Shown piece by piece: positions 46,703 to 56,535 of a stretch of 64,000 nt of DNA. The notes under the pieces are model-generated. The model did no database searches. It was given only the letters and a program-made list of their open reading frames with translations, and was not told the DNA's origin. Origin of the DNA: Actinobacteria bacterium OK074 (GTDB lineage Bacteria > Actinomycetota > Actinomycetes > Streptomycetales > Streptomycetaceae); contig LJCV01000077.1 in NCBI GenBank assembly GCA_001298575.1, positions 53,444 through 117,443 on the forward strand, given 5' to 3'. How positions within the stretch are numbered: position 1 is the first letter of the stretch; each line of letters begins with the position of its first letter. The translations under genes and the position numbers were made by a program.

Positions 46703-47024
46703 CGTGTTCCTTTCTTCGGCAACTCGCGTCGCCAGAGGGGATTTTCACTGTGCCCGGCCTAACGATCCCCGGTGGCGACGGAAACCCCACGCGCAGAAAC
46801 TTTCTGCACCCCACCCGAATGAACGGCGCGTCGCATTCTCATACAATCCGCTGCCTCATATAAGACACGGCGCGCATTCGCCGTACAGAAAGAAAAGAGA
46901 CGAGAAAAGCCGCCGCACCGGCCGGGGGGGGATCGGTCGGTGCGACGGCGGTATACGGACGGCCTCACGAACGGCCACGGCCACGAACGGCCACGGCCCC
47001 GGCCGACTGCGGCCGGGCGCGGGC

Positions 47025-47870
47025 TCAGCCGACGGGCAGCGCCGGCAGGCTCGGCGTCGCGGGCAGCGACGGGGTCGCCGGGAGCGACGGCGTGGCCGGG
47101 AGGGCCGGGGTCGCGGGCAGGGCACCGGTCGGCAGCGCGGGCAGCGCCGGCAGGCCCGGCAGGTTCGCCGCGGGCAGGCCACCGCCGAGGACGACGGCCA
47201 CCAGGACGTTGACCAGGCCGGTCACCACGCCCGTGACCGCGGGCACCACCTTGCTCGCGTCCCCGGAGGTGACCGCCGCGAGCAGGGTGTCGACCGCCTT
47301 CTGGAGCGCGGTGAGCGCGTCGCCCGCGAGGTCCGCCCGGGCCAGGGTGCGCGGCGCCTTGCCGTCCTCGACGACGCCGGACTCGGCCGCACCGGACTTG
47401 GTCGTCGGCAGCGCGGGCAGCGACGGCGCGGCCGGGAGGGACGGGGTCGCCGGGAGCGACGGGGTCGCGGGCAGCGACGGGGTGGCCGGCAGGCTCGGCG
47501 TCGCGGGCACGGCCGGAACCGACGGGGCCGCCGGAACCGCGGGGGCGGCCGGGGCCGCGGCGGAGACCTTGGCGATGGCGTCCTTGACCGCCTGGCCGAG
47601 CTTGTCCGCGTCGGCGGCGGGGAGTTGGCCGTTGTCCGCCTTGAGGACGGCGTTGAGCAGGTCGGTGACGGGGGTCAGCACACCGCCGAGGTCGCCCAGG
47701 GCCTTGACCTGGCCGAGGAGCGCGTCCGCGCCCGGGACCGGCGCCGCCGCGTGGGTGCGGCCACGCGCCGAGTCGTGGTCGGCGGCGACGGCTGCCGGTG
47801 TGATGATCCCGGCCAGCAGCGTGGCGCAGAGTACGGAGGACGCGAGGCGCCGTGCGGACAGAGCACGCAT
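47025..47870 (-). CDS. Secreted protein with LPATPS repeats
   Basis: 281 residues from an ATG at 47870 behind AAGGGAAC. Signal peptide (SSVLCATLLAGIITPAAVAA), a helical region, then two blocks of the 6-residue repeat LPATPS, one in the middle (residues 125-160) and one at the very C-terminus (last 45), separated by a hydrophobic helical domain (ALQKAVDTLLAAVTSGDASK). The repeats suggest an extended Pro-rich wall spacer. No anchor signal seen. Function unknown. Confidence 0.65.
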   Translation of the reverse strand: MRALSARRLASSVLCATLLAGIITPAAVAADHDSARGRTHAAAPVPGADALLGQVKALGDLGGVLTPVTDLLNAVLKADNGQLPAADADKLGQAVKDAIAKVSAAAPAAPAVPAAPSVPAVPATPSLPATPSLPATPSLPATPSLPAAPSLPALPTTKSGAAESGVVEDGKAPRTLARADLAGDALTALQKAVDTLLAAVTSGDASKVVPAVTGVVTGLVNVLVAVVLGGGLPAANLPGLPALPALPTGALPATPALPATPSLPATPSLPATPSLPALPVG

Positions 47871-48085
47871 GGATGTTCCCTTCGAGAACGGTCGTGTGGG
47901 CATCGGATGCCTGTCCCCACCGTGAAAGCGCCCCTCGCGCCCTGCAACCAGACGGCCACCGCACGTAGCCGCCAGGCGCCGCTATCACACACGTCACCGC
48001 TGGTGAGGCACCCTGCCCGGCCCCGTAACCCCACTCCGCCCATTCGGGGCAACGGCCGCCGCGGCCCCGGCCCCGCACACACCGA

Positions 48086-48122
48086 ACCGGCCGCCCTCCC
48101 CAGGACGGGGAGGACGGCCGGT
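48086..48122. terminator. Hairpin downstream of the second chaplin
   Basis: 16-bp arms at 48086-48101 and 48107-48122 with one mismatch and a 5-nt loop, 20 bp after the chaplin stop. Confidence 0.65.
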
Positions 48123-48141
48123 CGAAGGGTCCGCGCCGACG

Positions 48142-48381
48142 TCAGTCGTTGACGCAGGTGTTGCCGAAGGCGGGGTTCAGCAGACCGATGACGTCCACGG
48201 AGTTGCCGCAGACGTTGACCGGAACGTGGACCGGAACCTGGATGACGTTGCCCGACACGACGCCCGGGGAGTGGGCGGCAGCGCCGTGCGCGTCGCTGTC
48301 GGCGGCGGCGATACCGGCGGTGCCCGCCACGGCCGCGGCGGCAACGGAGGTCAGGGCCAGGCCCTTCGCGATACGCGACAT
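48142..48381 (-). CDS. Short chaplin
   Basis: 79 residues from an ATG at 48381. Signal peptide (ALTSVAAAAVAGTAGIAAAD) and one chaplin domain ending directly in GNTCVND: HSPGVVSGNVIQVPVHVPVN, VCGNSVDVIGLLNPAFGNTC, both Cys present. It is the standard short form. Together with the first chaplin it brackets the melC operon; the position matches chpF of S. coelicolor as I recall it. Confidence 0.93.
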   Translation of the reverse strand: MSRIAKGLALTSVAAAAVAGTAGIAAADSDAHGAAAHSPGVVSGNVIQVPVHVPVNVCGNSVDVIGLLNPAFGNTCVND

Positions 48382-48722
48382 GGAGAAATGCTCCTTGAGT
48401 TGTCACAACAGCCGGGCGGAATGCCCGACGCGTGAATCAACGCCCGTGCCGCGCAGGGGTTGTGCGTCCGATGGAGTGAAGTACCGAGCGCACGCCCGGC
48501 GGCGCGCCCGAACGCCCGGCGAAAACGCCGAAATTCACAATTCCGACACCAATGGGCAATTCACCAATAAATAGGGATAGCGGGCTAGAGTGGCGCACCG
48601 CCCGCACCCCCACTCCCGCCCGCATTCGCGTCGTCACGCCCGCTTTCCCCTTCCCCATCTCCCCCGTCCCCCCCCTCCCCCTCCCCCGTCCCTTCCCGTA
48701 CGTCGAAAGGGCATCGCCGGTC

Positions 48723-49898
48723 ATGCGTCACTCCTCGGGTCCCCTGCTGCGGCGCGCGCTGTTGTGCGCCTGCGCCCTCTCCGCGCTCTGCGCCCCCGGC
48801 ACCCCCGCGACGGCCGCCGCTCCCCCGCCCGTCACCCCGGCCGCCGCGCCTCTCGCCGCCGAGGCGGACCAGGTCCCCTTCGCGCGGCGCTACGGCGCGG
48901 TGCGGCACGGCGGCATCGTGCGCGCGGCCAACACCTCGATCACCTGCCGTACGACGGCGCCGGGGTGCTCGTCGGCCCAGGACGGCAAGGTCGTGCGCGG
49001 GGGCCGGGCGGCGGCCAACGGGGACTTCGACATGTTCTACGTCGACGTCGACTCCGACCCGAACACCTACAACTCCAGCCGCGCCGAGGTCCGGGTGCCG
49101 CAGGGGGCGCACGTTTCGTACGCGCGCCTGTACTGGGGCGGGAACCTGCGCGTCGGGGAGCAGAAGCCGCCGAAGGACAACGGCCGGGTGCTGGTCGCGG
49201 AGCCGGGCGGGCAGTACAAGGCGGTGCTCGCGGACAGCGTGGTCGGGCACCGCACGGCGTTCGGCGCGGACGCGTACCAGGCGTCGGCGGACGTCACGCG
49301 GCTGGTGCGGGACAGCGGTTCGGGGCTGTACACGGTGGCTCAGGTGAACGTGGCGATGGGCCGTTCGGCGGCCGGGGCCTGGGGCGGCTGGACGCTGGTG
49401 GTGGCGTACGAACACCCGGACGAGCCGCTGCGCCACCTCGAACTGTGGGACGGATTCGACGCGCTCGCCCCGCCCGGCGGCCGGACCGAACGGCCGTTCG
49501 TGAAGCCCGGCGCACCGGGTGAATTCCTCCTACGACTGCATGATCTGACCATCCCTCAGACTGCGCACGGCACCGTGGGCTTGATCGCGTACAACGGCGA
49601 CCGCGACCGTACGGGCGACTCACTCACCGTAACCGCGGGGCGGGGCCCGGCGACCGCGCTCGCCGATGCCGCCAACCCCCGTGACGACGTGCTGAATTCG
49701 ACGATCAGCGAGCCGGCCAGCACCACCCGGGCACAGCGCACACCTTCCTACACCAACACGCTCGGCTACGACTCCGACGTGTTCGACCTGGACAGAGCAG
49801 TGCGTGGCGGGGGTGACCAGTTGGCACTCCGGCTCGTTTCGCACCGGGACGCGGCCTGGATCGGGGCGCTCTTCGTCGCCGTCGACGCCAAGCAGTGA
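48723..49898 (+). CDS. Secreted DUF3344-like protein
   Basis: 391 residues from an ATG at 48723. Signal peptide (LLCACALSALCAPGTPATAA) and a beta-rich ectodomain with SYARLYWGGNL, VTRLVRDSGSGLYTVAQVNV, AWGGWTLVVAYEHPDEPLRH and a late YTNTLGYDSDVFDL. This fits DUF3344-type extracellular proteins of actinomycetes. No anchor. Role unknown; it leads into the glycan cluster on the same strand. Confidence 0.65.
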   Translation: MRHSSGPLLRRALLCACALSALCAPGTPATAAAPPPVTPAAAPLAAEADQVPFARRYGAVRHGGIVRAANTSITCRTTAPGCSSAQDGKVVRGGRAAANGDFDMFYVDVDSDPNTYNSSRAEVRVPQGAHVSYARLYWGGNLRVGEQKPPKDNGRVLVAEPGGQYKAVLADSVVGHRTAFGADAYQASADVTRLVRDSGSGLYTVAQVNVAMGRSAAGAWGGWTLVVAYEHPDEPLRHLELWDGFDALAPPGGRTERPFVKPGAPGEFLLRLHDLTIPQTAHGTVGLIAYNGDRDRTGDSLTVTAGRGPATALADAANPRDDVLNSTISEPASTTRAQRTPSYTNTLGYDSDVFDLDRAVRGGGDQLALRLVSHRDAAWIGALFVAVDAKQ

Positions 49899-49934
49899 CG
49901 CGCGCTCCGGCGCCGTCGTGACCGAGGAACCGCG

Positions 49935-51287
49935 ATGCACCTGCCAGCAACCGAACCGGGGCCGCGGGTCCTGCACATCACCCAGCCGGTGGACGGCGGG
50001 GTCGCCCGCGTCGTGCGGGACCTGACCGCGGCCCAGCTCGCGGCCGGGCTGCACGTCACGGTCGCCTGCCCGGCCGACAGTGAACTGGCTTCCAGGCTGA
50101 GGGAGTTGGGCGCCGAGGTGGCGGACTGGCAGGCCACCCGCTCGCCCGGCCCGACGCTCCTTTCGGAGGTACGACGGCTGCGGCGCGTGCTGGCCGCCGT
50201 ACGGCCGGCCCTGGTGCACGCGCACAGCGCGAAGGCCGGTCTTGCCGGGCGGCTGGCGGTGCGGGGGCGGGTGCCGACGGTGTTCCAGCCGCACGCGTGG
50301 TCCTTCGAGGCGGTCGGCGGGGTCACCGAGACGCTGGCTCTGCGCTGGGAACGGTGGGGCGCGCGCTGGGCCGACCGGGTGGTGTGCGTGAGCGAGGGGG
50401 AGCGCGAACGGGGCGTACGCGCCGGAGTGCGCGCCACGTGGTCGGTGGTGCCGAACGGGGTGGACACGGCGCGGTTCCGCCCGGCGCCGGACGCGCGGGC
50501 GGTCCGGGCGGCGCTGCCGCAACTCTCTTCCTTGTCCGGTACCGGCTCGGCCCCGCTGGTCGTCTGCGTCGGGCGGCTGTGCCGGCAGAAGGGCCAGGAC
50601 GTGCTCCTCGACGCCTGGCCCGCGGTCGTCCGGCGGGTGCCGGACGCCCGGCTGGTCCTGGTCGGGGACGGCCCGGAGGCCGCGCGGCTGCGGGCGGCGG
50701 CCCCCGAGGGCGTGCTGTTCGCCGGTGCCGCCCCCGACGCCGTCCCCTGGTACGAGGCCGCGGACCTGGTGGTCCTGCCGTCCCGCTGGGAGGGCATGGC
50801 GCTGGCCCCGCTGGAGGCGATGGCGTGCGGCCGGGCGGTCGTCCTGACGGAGGTCGACGGGGCGCGGGAGTGTCTGCCGCCGCGGGCACCGGAGTTGGCG
50901 CCGGTACCGGTGGGGCGGCCGGAGCCGCTGGCGGACCGGATCGCGGCACTGCTGCTCGACCCGGCCGCGCGCGACGCCTTCGGCGCCGAGTGCCGCGCCC
51001 ACGCCCTGACCGCACACGACGTGGGCCGCGCGACCCGGGCGGTCACCGAGCTGTACGGCGAACTGCTGGGCGGGGGTGGGTGGTTGAGCACCGAGGCCAC
51101 CGGGCCCGGGCCCGCCGAAGCCGTCGTGCCCGCGCCCGCCCCGCCCTCCGTCGTCGAGGCCGCGGGCGCCACCACCGAGGCCACCACCAAGGCCGCTGAA
51201 GCCACCGGCACCACCACCGAGGCCGTTGAGGCCGCCGAGGCACCCGCAGGCGCCGTCACCGAGAACAGGGAGTCCATCCACACGTGA
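49935..51287 (+). CDS. GT4-family glycosyltransferase
   Basis: 450 residues from an ATG at 49935. GT-B fold: DGGVARVVRDLTAAQLAAGL, VHAHSAKAGLAGRLA, VVPNGVDTARFRP, VCVGRLCRQKGQDVLLDAW and the E-x7-E motif in SRWEGMALAPLEAMACG. A 60-residue Ala/Thr/Glu-rich C-terminal extension (ATTEATTKAAEATG) is unusual. Its stop overlaps the next gene (GTGA). Adds a sugar to the lipid-linked glycan of this cluster. Confidence 0.88.
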   Translation: MHLPATEPGPRVLHITQPVDGGVARVVRDLTAAQLAAGLHVTVACPADSELASRLRELGAEVADWQATRSPGPTLLSEVRRLRRVLAAVRPALVHAHSAKAGLAGRLAVRGRVPTVFQPHAWSFEAVGGVTETLALRWERWGARWADRVVCVSEGERERGVRAGVRATWSVVPNGVDTARFRPAPDARAVRAALPQLSSLSGTGSAPLVVCVGRLCRQKGQDVLLDAWPAVVRRVPDARLVLVGDGPEAARLRAAAPEGVLFAGAAPDAVPWYEAADLVVLPSRWEGMALAPLEAMACGRAVVLTEVDGARECLPPRAPELAPVPVGRPEPLADRIAALLLDPAARDAFGAECRAHALTAHDVGRATRAVTELYGELLGGGGWLSTEATGPGPAEAVVPAPAPPSVVEAAGATTEATTKAAEATGTTTEAVEAAEAPAGAVTENRESIHT

Positions 51288-52756
51288 GCGCGGAAAGCAC
51301 CGTTCCCTCTCCCGGCGGGCAGCCGCGGGAGTACGGATTCTCGTCCGTCTCGGTCGTCCCGCAGCGGGGGGCCGCCGACGGGTTCAGGTTCCCGGCCGGG
51401 CGGCCGGCCGCCGTGCGGCGTGTCCCGCGGCTGCCGCTGCTCGCCGTGGACGGCTGCGCCGCGCTGCTCGCCACCCTGGTGCTCACCCAGGCCCAACGGC
51501 ACCCGCTGATCGTGGTGTTACTGCTGTGCACCGCGCTCACCCTGAACGCCCGCGGCGGTCTGTACCGGCCCGCCGCCGTACCGGCCGTGCTGGACGAACT
51601 GCCCGCCCTGTGCGCCCGGACCGTGGCGACCTGGTGTGCGCTCGGTGCGTTCGAAGCGGCGTTCGCCCCGGCGCACGCGCTCTCCGTCCGTGCCCTCGTC
51701 CTCGGCTGTCTCGTGCAGGCGGCGGTGAGTTGTGCGGGCCGGGGCGCGGTGCACCGCCACCGCCGCCGGGCGCTGCTGCGGCATCCGGGCGCGGCCCTGG
51801 TCGTCGGCCCGGCGGAGTCCGCCCGCAGGGTGTCCGCGGCCTTCCTGCGCGACCCGCGCTGCGGGCTGCGTCCGGTGGGCATCGTCGACAGCCAGGCGGC
51901 GAGCGGTGGCGAGGGGCCGCCGGTGCTGACCACCGGCGAGGAGGTGCACCGCGCGCTCATCCAGAACGCCGTGCGGGCCGTGCTGGTGGTCAGCGACGCC
52001 CGGCGCACCGAACATGCCCCGCTGCTGCGGGCGTTGGCCGAGTCGGGCTGCGCCCTGTGGGAGGTGGACACCAACTCGCCCTCGTACGGCGGCGGTTCGG
52101 CACCCCGCGGGGAACGCGTCGAACGCCTCGCCGGGTTCGCGTGCCGGCGGCTGGACCGCGGTGGCCGTCGCCACGGCCTCGCGGGCGCCGCCAAGCGGGC
52201 GCTCGACATCGCCGTCGCCGCCGTACTGCTGCTCCTGGTCAGCCCGTTGCTGCTGCTGTGCGCGACCGTGCTGCGGCTGACCGGCGGGCGTGGCGTGGTC
52301 TTCAGACAGGAGCGGATCGGCAAGGACGGGCGGCCGTTCACCTTGCTGAAGTTCCGCACCCACCGGCCGGCCAACCTCCTTGAGGCGGCGACGCGTTGGA
52401 GCGTGGCGGGCGAGGAGGAGATGAGCCGTTTCTGCCGCTTTTTGCGCCGCTCCTCGCTGGACGAGCTGCTCCAGCTCTGGAACGTGCTGCGCGGCGACAT
52501 GAGCCTGGTCGGCCCGCGCCCCGAACGCCCGCACTTCGTGGGCAAGTTCAGCCAGACCTACCCGGGCTACGCGGCCCGCCACCGGATGCGGACCGGCATC
52601 ACGGGGCTCGCCCAGGTGCACGGGCTGCGCGGCGACACCTCCATCGAGGACCGGGCCCGGTTCGACAACGCGTACATCGACGACTGGTCGCTCTGGCAGG
52701 ACGTGTGCATCCTGCTGCGCACGGCCGCGGCGCTGGTCCGCCCGACGGGAAGCTGA
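51284..52756 (+). CDS. Polyprenyl-phosphate sugar-1-phosphate transferase (WbaP/CpsE-like)
   Basis: 490 residues from a GTG overlapping the upstream stop. Four N-terminal membrane segments, a nucleotide-binding-like middle (ALVVGPAESARRVSAAFLRD), and a C-terminal bacterial sugar-transferase domain: AKRALDIAVAAVLLLLVSPL, VFRQERIGKDGRPFTLLKFR, DELLQLWNVLRGDMSLVGPR and GLAQVHGLRG. It starts glycan assembly by loading the first sugar on undecaprenyl phosphate. The usual KFRTM appears as KFRTH. Confidence 0.9.
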   Translation: MSAESTVPSPGGQPREYGFSSVSVVPQRGAADGFRFPAGRPAAVRRVPRLPLLAVDGCAALLATLVLTQAQRHPLIVVLLLCTALTLNARGGLYRPAAVPAVLDELPALCARTVATWCALGAFEAAFAPAHALSVRALVLGCLVQAAVSCAGRGAVHRHRRRALLRHPGAALVVGPAESARRVSAAFLRDPRCGLRPVGIVDSQAASGGEGPPVLTTGEEVHRALIQNAVRAVLVVSDARRTEHAPLLRALAESGCALWEVDTNSPSYGGGSAPRGERVERLAGFACRRLDRGGRRHGLAGAAKRALDIAVAAVLLLLVSPLLLLCATVLRLTGGRGVVFRQERIGKDGRPFTLLKFRTHRPANLLEAATRWSVAGEEEMSRFCRFLRRSSLDELLQLWNVLRGDMSLVGPRPERPHFVGKFSQTYPGYAARHRMRTGITGLAQVHGLRGDTSIEDRARFDNAYIDDWSLWQDVCILLRTAAALVRPTGS

Positions 52757-52758
52757 CC

Positions 52759-54120
52759 ATGCCACGACTGACGGTCCGTCAACTGCTGCACGACTACGGC
52801 CCCTTGCTCCCCGTCCTCGCGGTGGTCGCGCTGATCGCCCTGCCCGTGGCCCCCGGCGGCGACGGGGGCGCGACCCCGGCCGACGCCGCCTCCGGCCTGC
52901 TGGTCGGCCACGCCGTGCTCCATCTCGTACGACGGCGGCGGCGCCCCCTGACCCGGACGGCGGCCACGGTGCTGGCGCTGCCGGTGGTGGGACTCGCGGT
53001 GGCGGCGGCCGGGGCGGCCTCGGCGGGCGCGGGTGTCACCGGCTTCGGCCGCTACCTCCAGATCTTCGTGCTGGTCCCGGCGTCCGTGGTGGTGCTGCTC
53101 CGCGACCGGGCCGATCTGCGGGTGCTGGCCTGGGCGTTGGTGGGGCTCGCGCTGTGGCAGGGCGGCATCGGCGTCAACCAGTTCGCCACCGGGACGGGTG
53201 CCTCGTACATGGGCGAGGACATCCGGGCCGTGGGCACCTTCGGCGCCACCGACGTGATGGGCATGGCGACGGTGGTGGCCTTCGGCCTGGTGTGCGCGGT
53301 GGGGCTGGCGCTCGGCTCGACTGCCGGACGGCAGCGGGCCGTTGCCGTGACCTGCGCCCTGGCGCTGTGCGTGCCGCTGGCGGTGTCGTTCAGCCGGGGC
53401 GCCTGGATCGCGACCGCGGTGGCCTGCGGGGCGCAACTCGCGCTGGCCGGGCTGCGGCGGGCGGTGCGGGTGCTCGCGGTGGTGATCGCGGCGGGCGTGG
53501 TGCTCGTCGGCGGTCTCGGCGTCGGCTCGGCCATGCTCCAGGAGCGGCTGAGCAGCATCGGCCAGGTCACGGACGCGCCGGACCAGTCGGTGACCGACCG
53601 CTACACGATGTGGGCGGCGGCCGTCGACATGTGGAGCGACCATCCGCTGACCGGCGTCGGCCTGAAGGGTTTTCCCGAACAGCGCGACGGCCACGCCTCG
53701 TTGGCGCTGTCCTCGGGCAGCGACACGGAGGGCGCGGGCGCGGCCTTCCGCAAGCAGCCGCTGCTGTCCCCGCACAACATGTACCTGCTGGTCCTCGCCG
53801 AACAGGGCCTGATCGGCGTACTCGCCCTGGTCGGCAGCTGGTTGGGGCTGCTGGTGTGCGGGCTGCGGGGGCTGGTGCGGGTCCGGCGCGCCGCCGACGG
53901 CCCCGGGCTGGACTGCGCGCTCGCCGCCTGCGGGCTGCTGGTCTGGCAGTTGGTCGACTTCGTGTACGCCGACATCGGCGGGCCCTCGACCGTGCTGACC
54001 GCGGTGTGCTTCGGGCTGGTGGCGTGGTGGGCGCTGGCCGACCGGGCCTCCGCCGCCGAGGTCGCGGTCCGGGTGCCGGCGCCCGCGGTGCGACCGCGCG
54101 AGGAGGCCGTGGCGCGATGA
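52759..54120 (+). CDS. O-antigen ligase-like membrane protein (Wzy/WaaL family)
   Basis: 453 residues, ATG at 52759, 2 bp after the preceding stop. About 11 membrane spans and the family loop: FGATDVMGMATVVAFGLVC, SFSRGAWIATAVACG, and the periplasmic TDRYTMWAAAVDMWSDHPLT followed by GVGLKGFPEQRDGH and SPHNMYLLVLAEQGLIG. Polymerises or ligates the glycan outside the membrane. Its stop overlaps the flippase start. Confidence 0.88.
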   Translation: MPRLTVRQLLHDYGPLLPVLAVVALIALPVAPGGDGGATPADAASGLLVGHAVLHLVRRRRRPLTRTAATVLALPVVGLAVAAAGAASAGAGVTGFGRYLQIFVLVPASVVVLLRDRADLRVLAWALVGLALWQGGIGVNQFATGTGASYMGEDIRAVGTFGATDVMGMATVVAFGLVCAVGLALGSTAGRQRAVAVTCALALCVPLAVSFSRGAWIATAVACGAQLALAGLRRAVRVLAVVIAAGVVLVGGLGVGSAMLQERLSSIGQVTDAPDQSVTDRYTMWAAAVDMWSDHPLTGVGLKGFPEQRDGHASLALSSGSDTEGAGAAFRKQPLLSPHNMYLLVLAEQGLIGVLALVGSWLGLLVCGLRGLVRVRRAADGPGLDCALAACGLLVWQLVDFVYADIGGPSTVLTAVCFGLVAWWALADRASAAEVAVRVPAPAVRPREEAVAR

Positions 54121-55953
54121 CGGTGACCCCGCCCGACGAGACCCGCGCCGCCGCCGCGGTGCCCCCGGCGCCGGAGGCGGCCGTGCCCTCCGCGCGCACG
54201 GCCGCCGCCCCCGACGGCGCCTCCTCCCCCGAACTCGCGCCCCCCACACGGCGGTTCCTCGCCAAGGCCACGCTCATCACCGTCGTGCTGTCGCTCGCCG
54301 GTGCGCTGCTCGGGCTCGGCCGGGACCAGTCGCTGGCGCGGCTGTTCGGGGCCGGGAGCGAAACGGACGCCTTCCTGGTCGCCTGGACCGTGCCGGAGTT
54401 CGCCGCGACCCTGCTGATCGAGGACGGGCTGGCCTTCGTGCTGGTCCCGGCGTTCAGCGCGGCGGTGGCCCGGCGGGCGCGCGGCGCCGAGGGCGACCCC
54501 GTACGCGCGCTGCTCGGCACCACCCTGCCCCGCCTCTGCCTCGGGTTCGTCGCCGCGTCCGCGCTGCTGATCGCCGGGGCGCCCTACCTGGTCGAGGCGC
54601 TCGCCCCCGGCCTGCCCGACCCCCAACTCGCCGTCGACTGCACCCGGTTGACCTCCACCTGCGTCCTGAGCTTCGGCCTGGCGGGCTACTGCAGCGCGGC
54701 CCTGCGCGCCCACCGCCGGTTCGTGGCACCGGCGGCGATCTACGTGGCGTACAACGTCGGCATCATCACGGCGATGTTCACCCTCGGCGGGCACTGGGGG
54801 GTGCGCTCGGCGGCGCTGGGGGTGGCGTTCGGCGGTGTGCTGATGGTGCTGACGCAACTTCCGTCACTGTGGCGGGAGTTGCGGGCGGGGCGGCGGGGGG
54901 TACGGGCTCGGGCGACGGCCACCGCGAAGGCCCCGGCCACCGCGATCACCGTAAAGGCGCCGGCCGCCACGAAGGCTTCGGGAGCCTCGGCGGCTTCGGG
55001 GACGGCGGCGGCTTCGGAGACCGGTGCCGCCAAGGAGCCCCCAACTGCCGCATCACCCAAGCCACTTGAACTCACCCCGGACCCCGAACCCCACCGCCCC
55101 GTGGACCTGGCCCTCATCGCCCCCGTCCTCCTCTTCGCACTCACCCGCCAGTCCCAGGTGCTCGTCGAGCGGTTCCTCGCCTCCTCCCTCCCCGCCGGTG
55201 CCATCTCGCATCTCAACTACGCCCAAAAAGTGGCCCAGATGCCGATGACGCTGTCGCTGATGCTGTGCACGGTGACCTTCCCGGTGGTGGCCCGGGCGCT
55301 CGCCGAGGGGGACGTGGAGCGGGCCCGCACCCGGGTGGAGCGGGACCTCGCGCTGGTGTCCTGCACGGTGCTGCTGGGCACCGCGGTGGTCATCGCGTGT
55401 GCCCCGGAGGCCGTTCGACTCCTCTTCCAGCGCGGTGCGTTCACCGCGCACGACACCGCCGCCACCGCCACCGTGATGCGGGTGTACGCGCTCGGGCTGC
55501 TCGGCCAGACGCTGGTGGGCGCGCTGGTGCGCTCGTACTTCTCCGGCGGACGGCCCACCTGGTACCCGCTGTTCGCGATCACCACCGGGGTCGTCACCAC
55601 CTCCTGCATCGCCACCCTGAGCGTCGGCTCGTTCGGGGTTCTCGGCATCGCCGCCGCCAACGCCGTCGGGATCACGCTCAGCGCCGTCATCCTGCTGGTC
55701 GGCATGGGGACGCGCAGTGTGCCGATCCGGACCCGCGCGGTGGTCACCGAGATCGGAAAACCCGTGCGCGCGGCGGCGGTTGCCGCGTTGGTGGGCGCGT
55801 GGTGCGCGAGCCGGACCGGTTCGCCGTCGCTCGGTCTGGCCGTCGGGATCGCGTCCGTGACCGCCGTCTTCCTCCTGCTCGCCCGGCTGTTCGGCATCCC
55901 CGTGCCGGGTCCGCTCGCCTCCGTCCTCCGCTCCGCGACCCGAAGGCTGCCGC
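54117..55953 (+). CDS. MurJ-like lipid-linked glycan flippase, frame without stop
   Basis: ATG at 54117 overlaps the upstream stop (ATGA). MATE/MurJ fold: RFLAKATLITVVLSLAGALL, GAGSETDAFLVAWTVPEFAA, SHLNYAQKVAQMPMTLSLML, LLFQRGAFTAHDTAATATVM and YFSGGRPTWYPLFAITTGV, about 13 spans plus an Ala/Thr-rich cytosolic insert (residues 265-320). After the last span the frame stays open through the deacetylase gene (as Arg-rich nonsense) into the next glycosyltransferase, ending only at 57716. The natural end is therefore missing. Flips the lipid-linked glycan; end coordinate given where the deacetylase begins. Confidence 0.75.
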
Positions 55954-56535
55954 ATGTCCGTTTCCGCTGTCGCCGCCCGTGCCCGGGGCGAGGGCCGCGA
56001 TCTGGTGGGGCTCACCTTCGACGACGGCTACACCGACTTCACCGCGAACGCGATGCCGCTGCTGCGCCAACACGGCTTCGGGGCAACGCTGTTCGTGCTG
56101 CCGGGCCGGCTCGGCGGGGAGAACGCGTGGGATCCGCTCGGCCCGCGCAGACCGCTGCTGGACGCGGACGGCATCCGCCGGGCCGCCGCCACCGAGGGCA
56201 TCGAGATCGGCTCGCACGGCCTGACCCACGTGGACCTGACCGCCGCGGACGACGCGACCCTGCGCGCCGAGACCGCCGAAAGCCGGGCGGTGCTCGCGGA
56301 GTTGACCGGCGCTCCGGTGCCCGGCTTCTGCTACCCCTACGGCACCCTCGACGCCCGCGCCGTCGAAGCCGTCCGCGCCGCCGGTTACGGGTACGCCTGC
56401 GCCATCGACCCCGGCCCCCTGACCGGCCCGCACGCCCTGCCCCGGCTGCACATCGGCGAGAACGACACCGCCGTACGGCTGTTCCTCAAACACCGGCTGC
56501 ACCGGGTCCGCCGCCGCGCCGCCGAAGGGGTGTGA
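55954..56535 (+). CDS. Polysaccharide deacetylase, N-terminally truncated
   Basis: 193 residues from an ATG at 55954. NodB-domain motifs are present: motif 1 GLTFDDGYTDF, motif 2 GSHGLTHVDLT (H-x3-H), motif 3 GFCYPYGTLDARA. Family members usually begin 60-80 residues earlier with a MYHSV-type motif. Here only ARARGEGRDLVGLTF precedes motif 1. The missing part and the stop-less flippase gene upstream suggest a deletion across the junction. Removes N-acetyl groups from surface glycan if still folded. Confidence 0.72.
   Translation: MSVSAVAARARGEGRDLVGLTFDDGYTDFTANAMPLLRQHGFGATLFVLPGRLGGENAWDPLGPRRPLLDADGIRRAAATEGIEIGSHGLTHVDLTAADDATLRAETAESRAVLAELTGAPVPGFCYPYGTLDARAVEAVRAAGYGYACAIDPGPLTGPHALPRLHIGENDTAVRLFLKHRLHRVRRRAAEGV

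Noticed and set aside
48660..48690. Pyrimidine-rich run (CCCCCTCCCC) before the DUF3344-like gene as a regulatory element
   Set aside because: Low-complexity C/T runs are common in this genome and no symmetric or known motif is seen.
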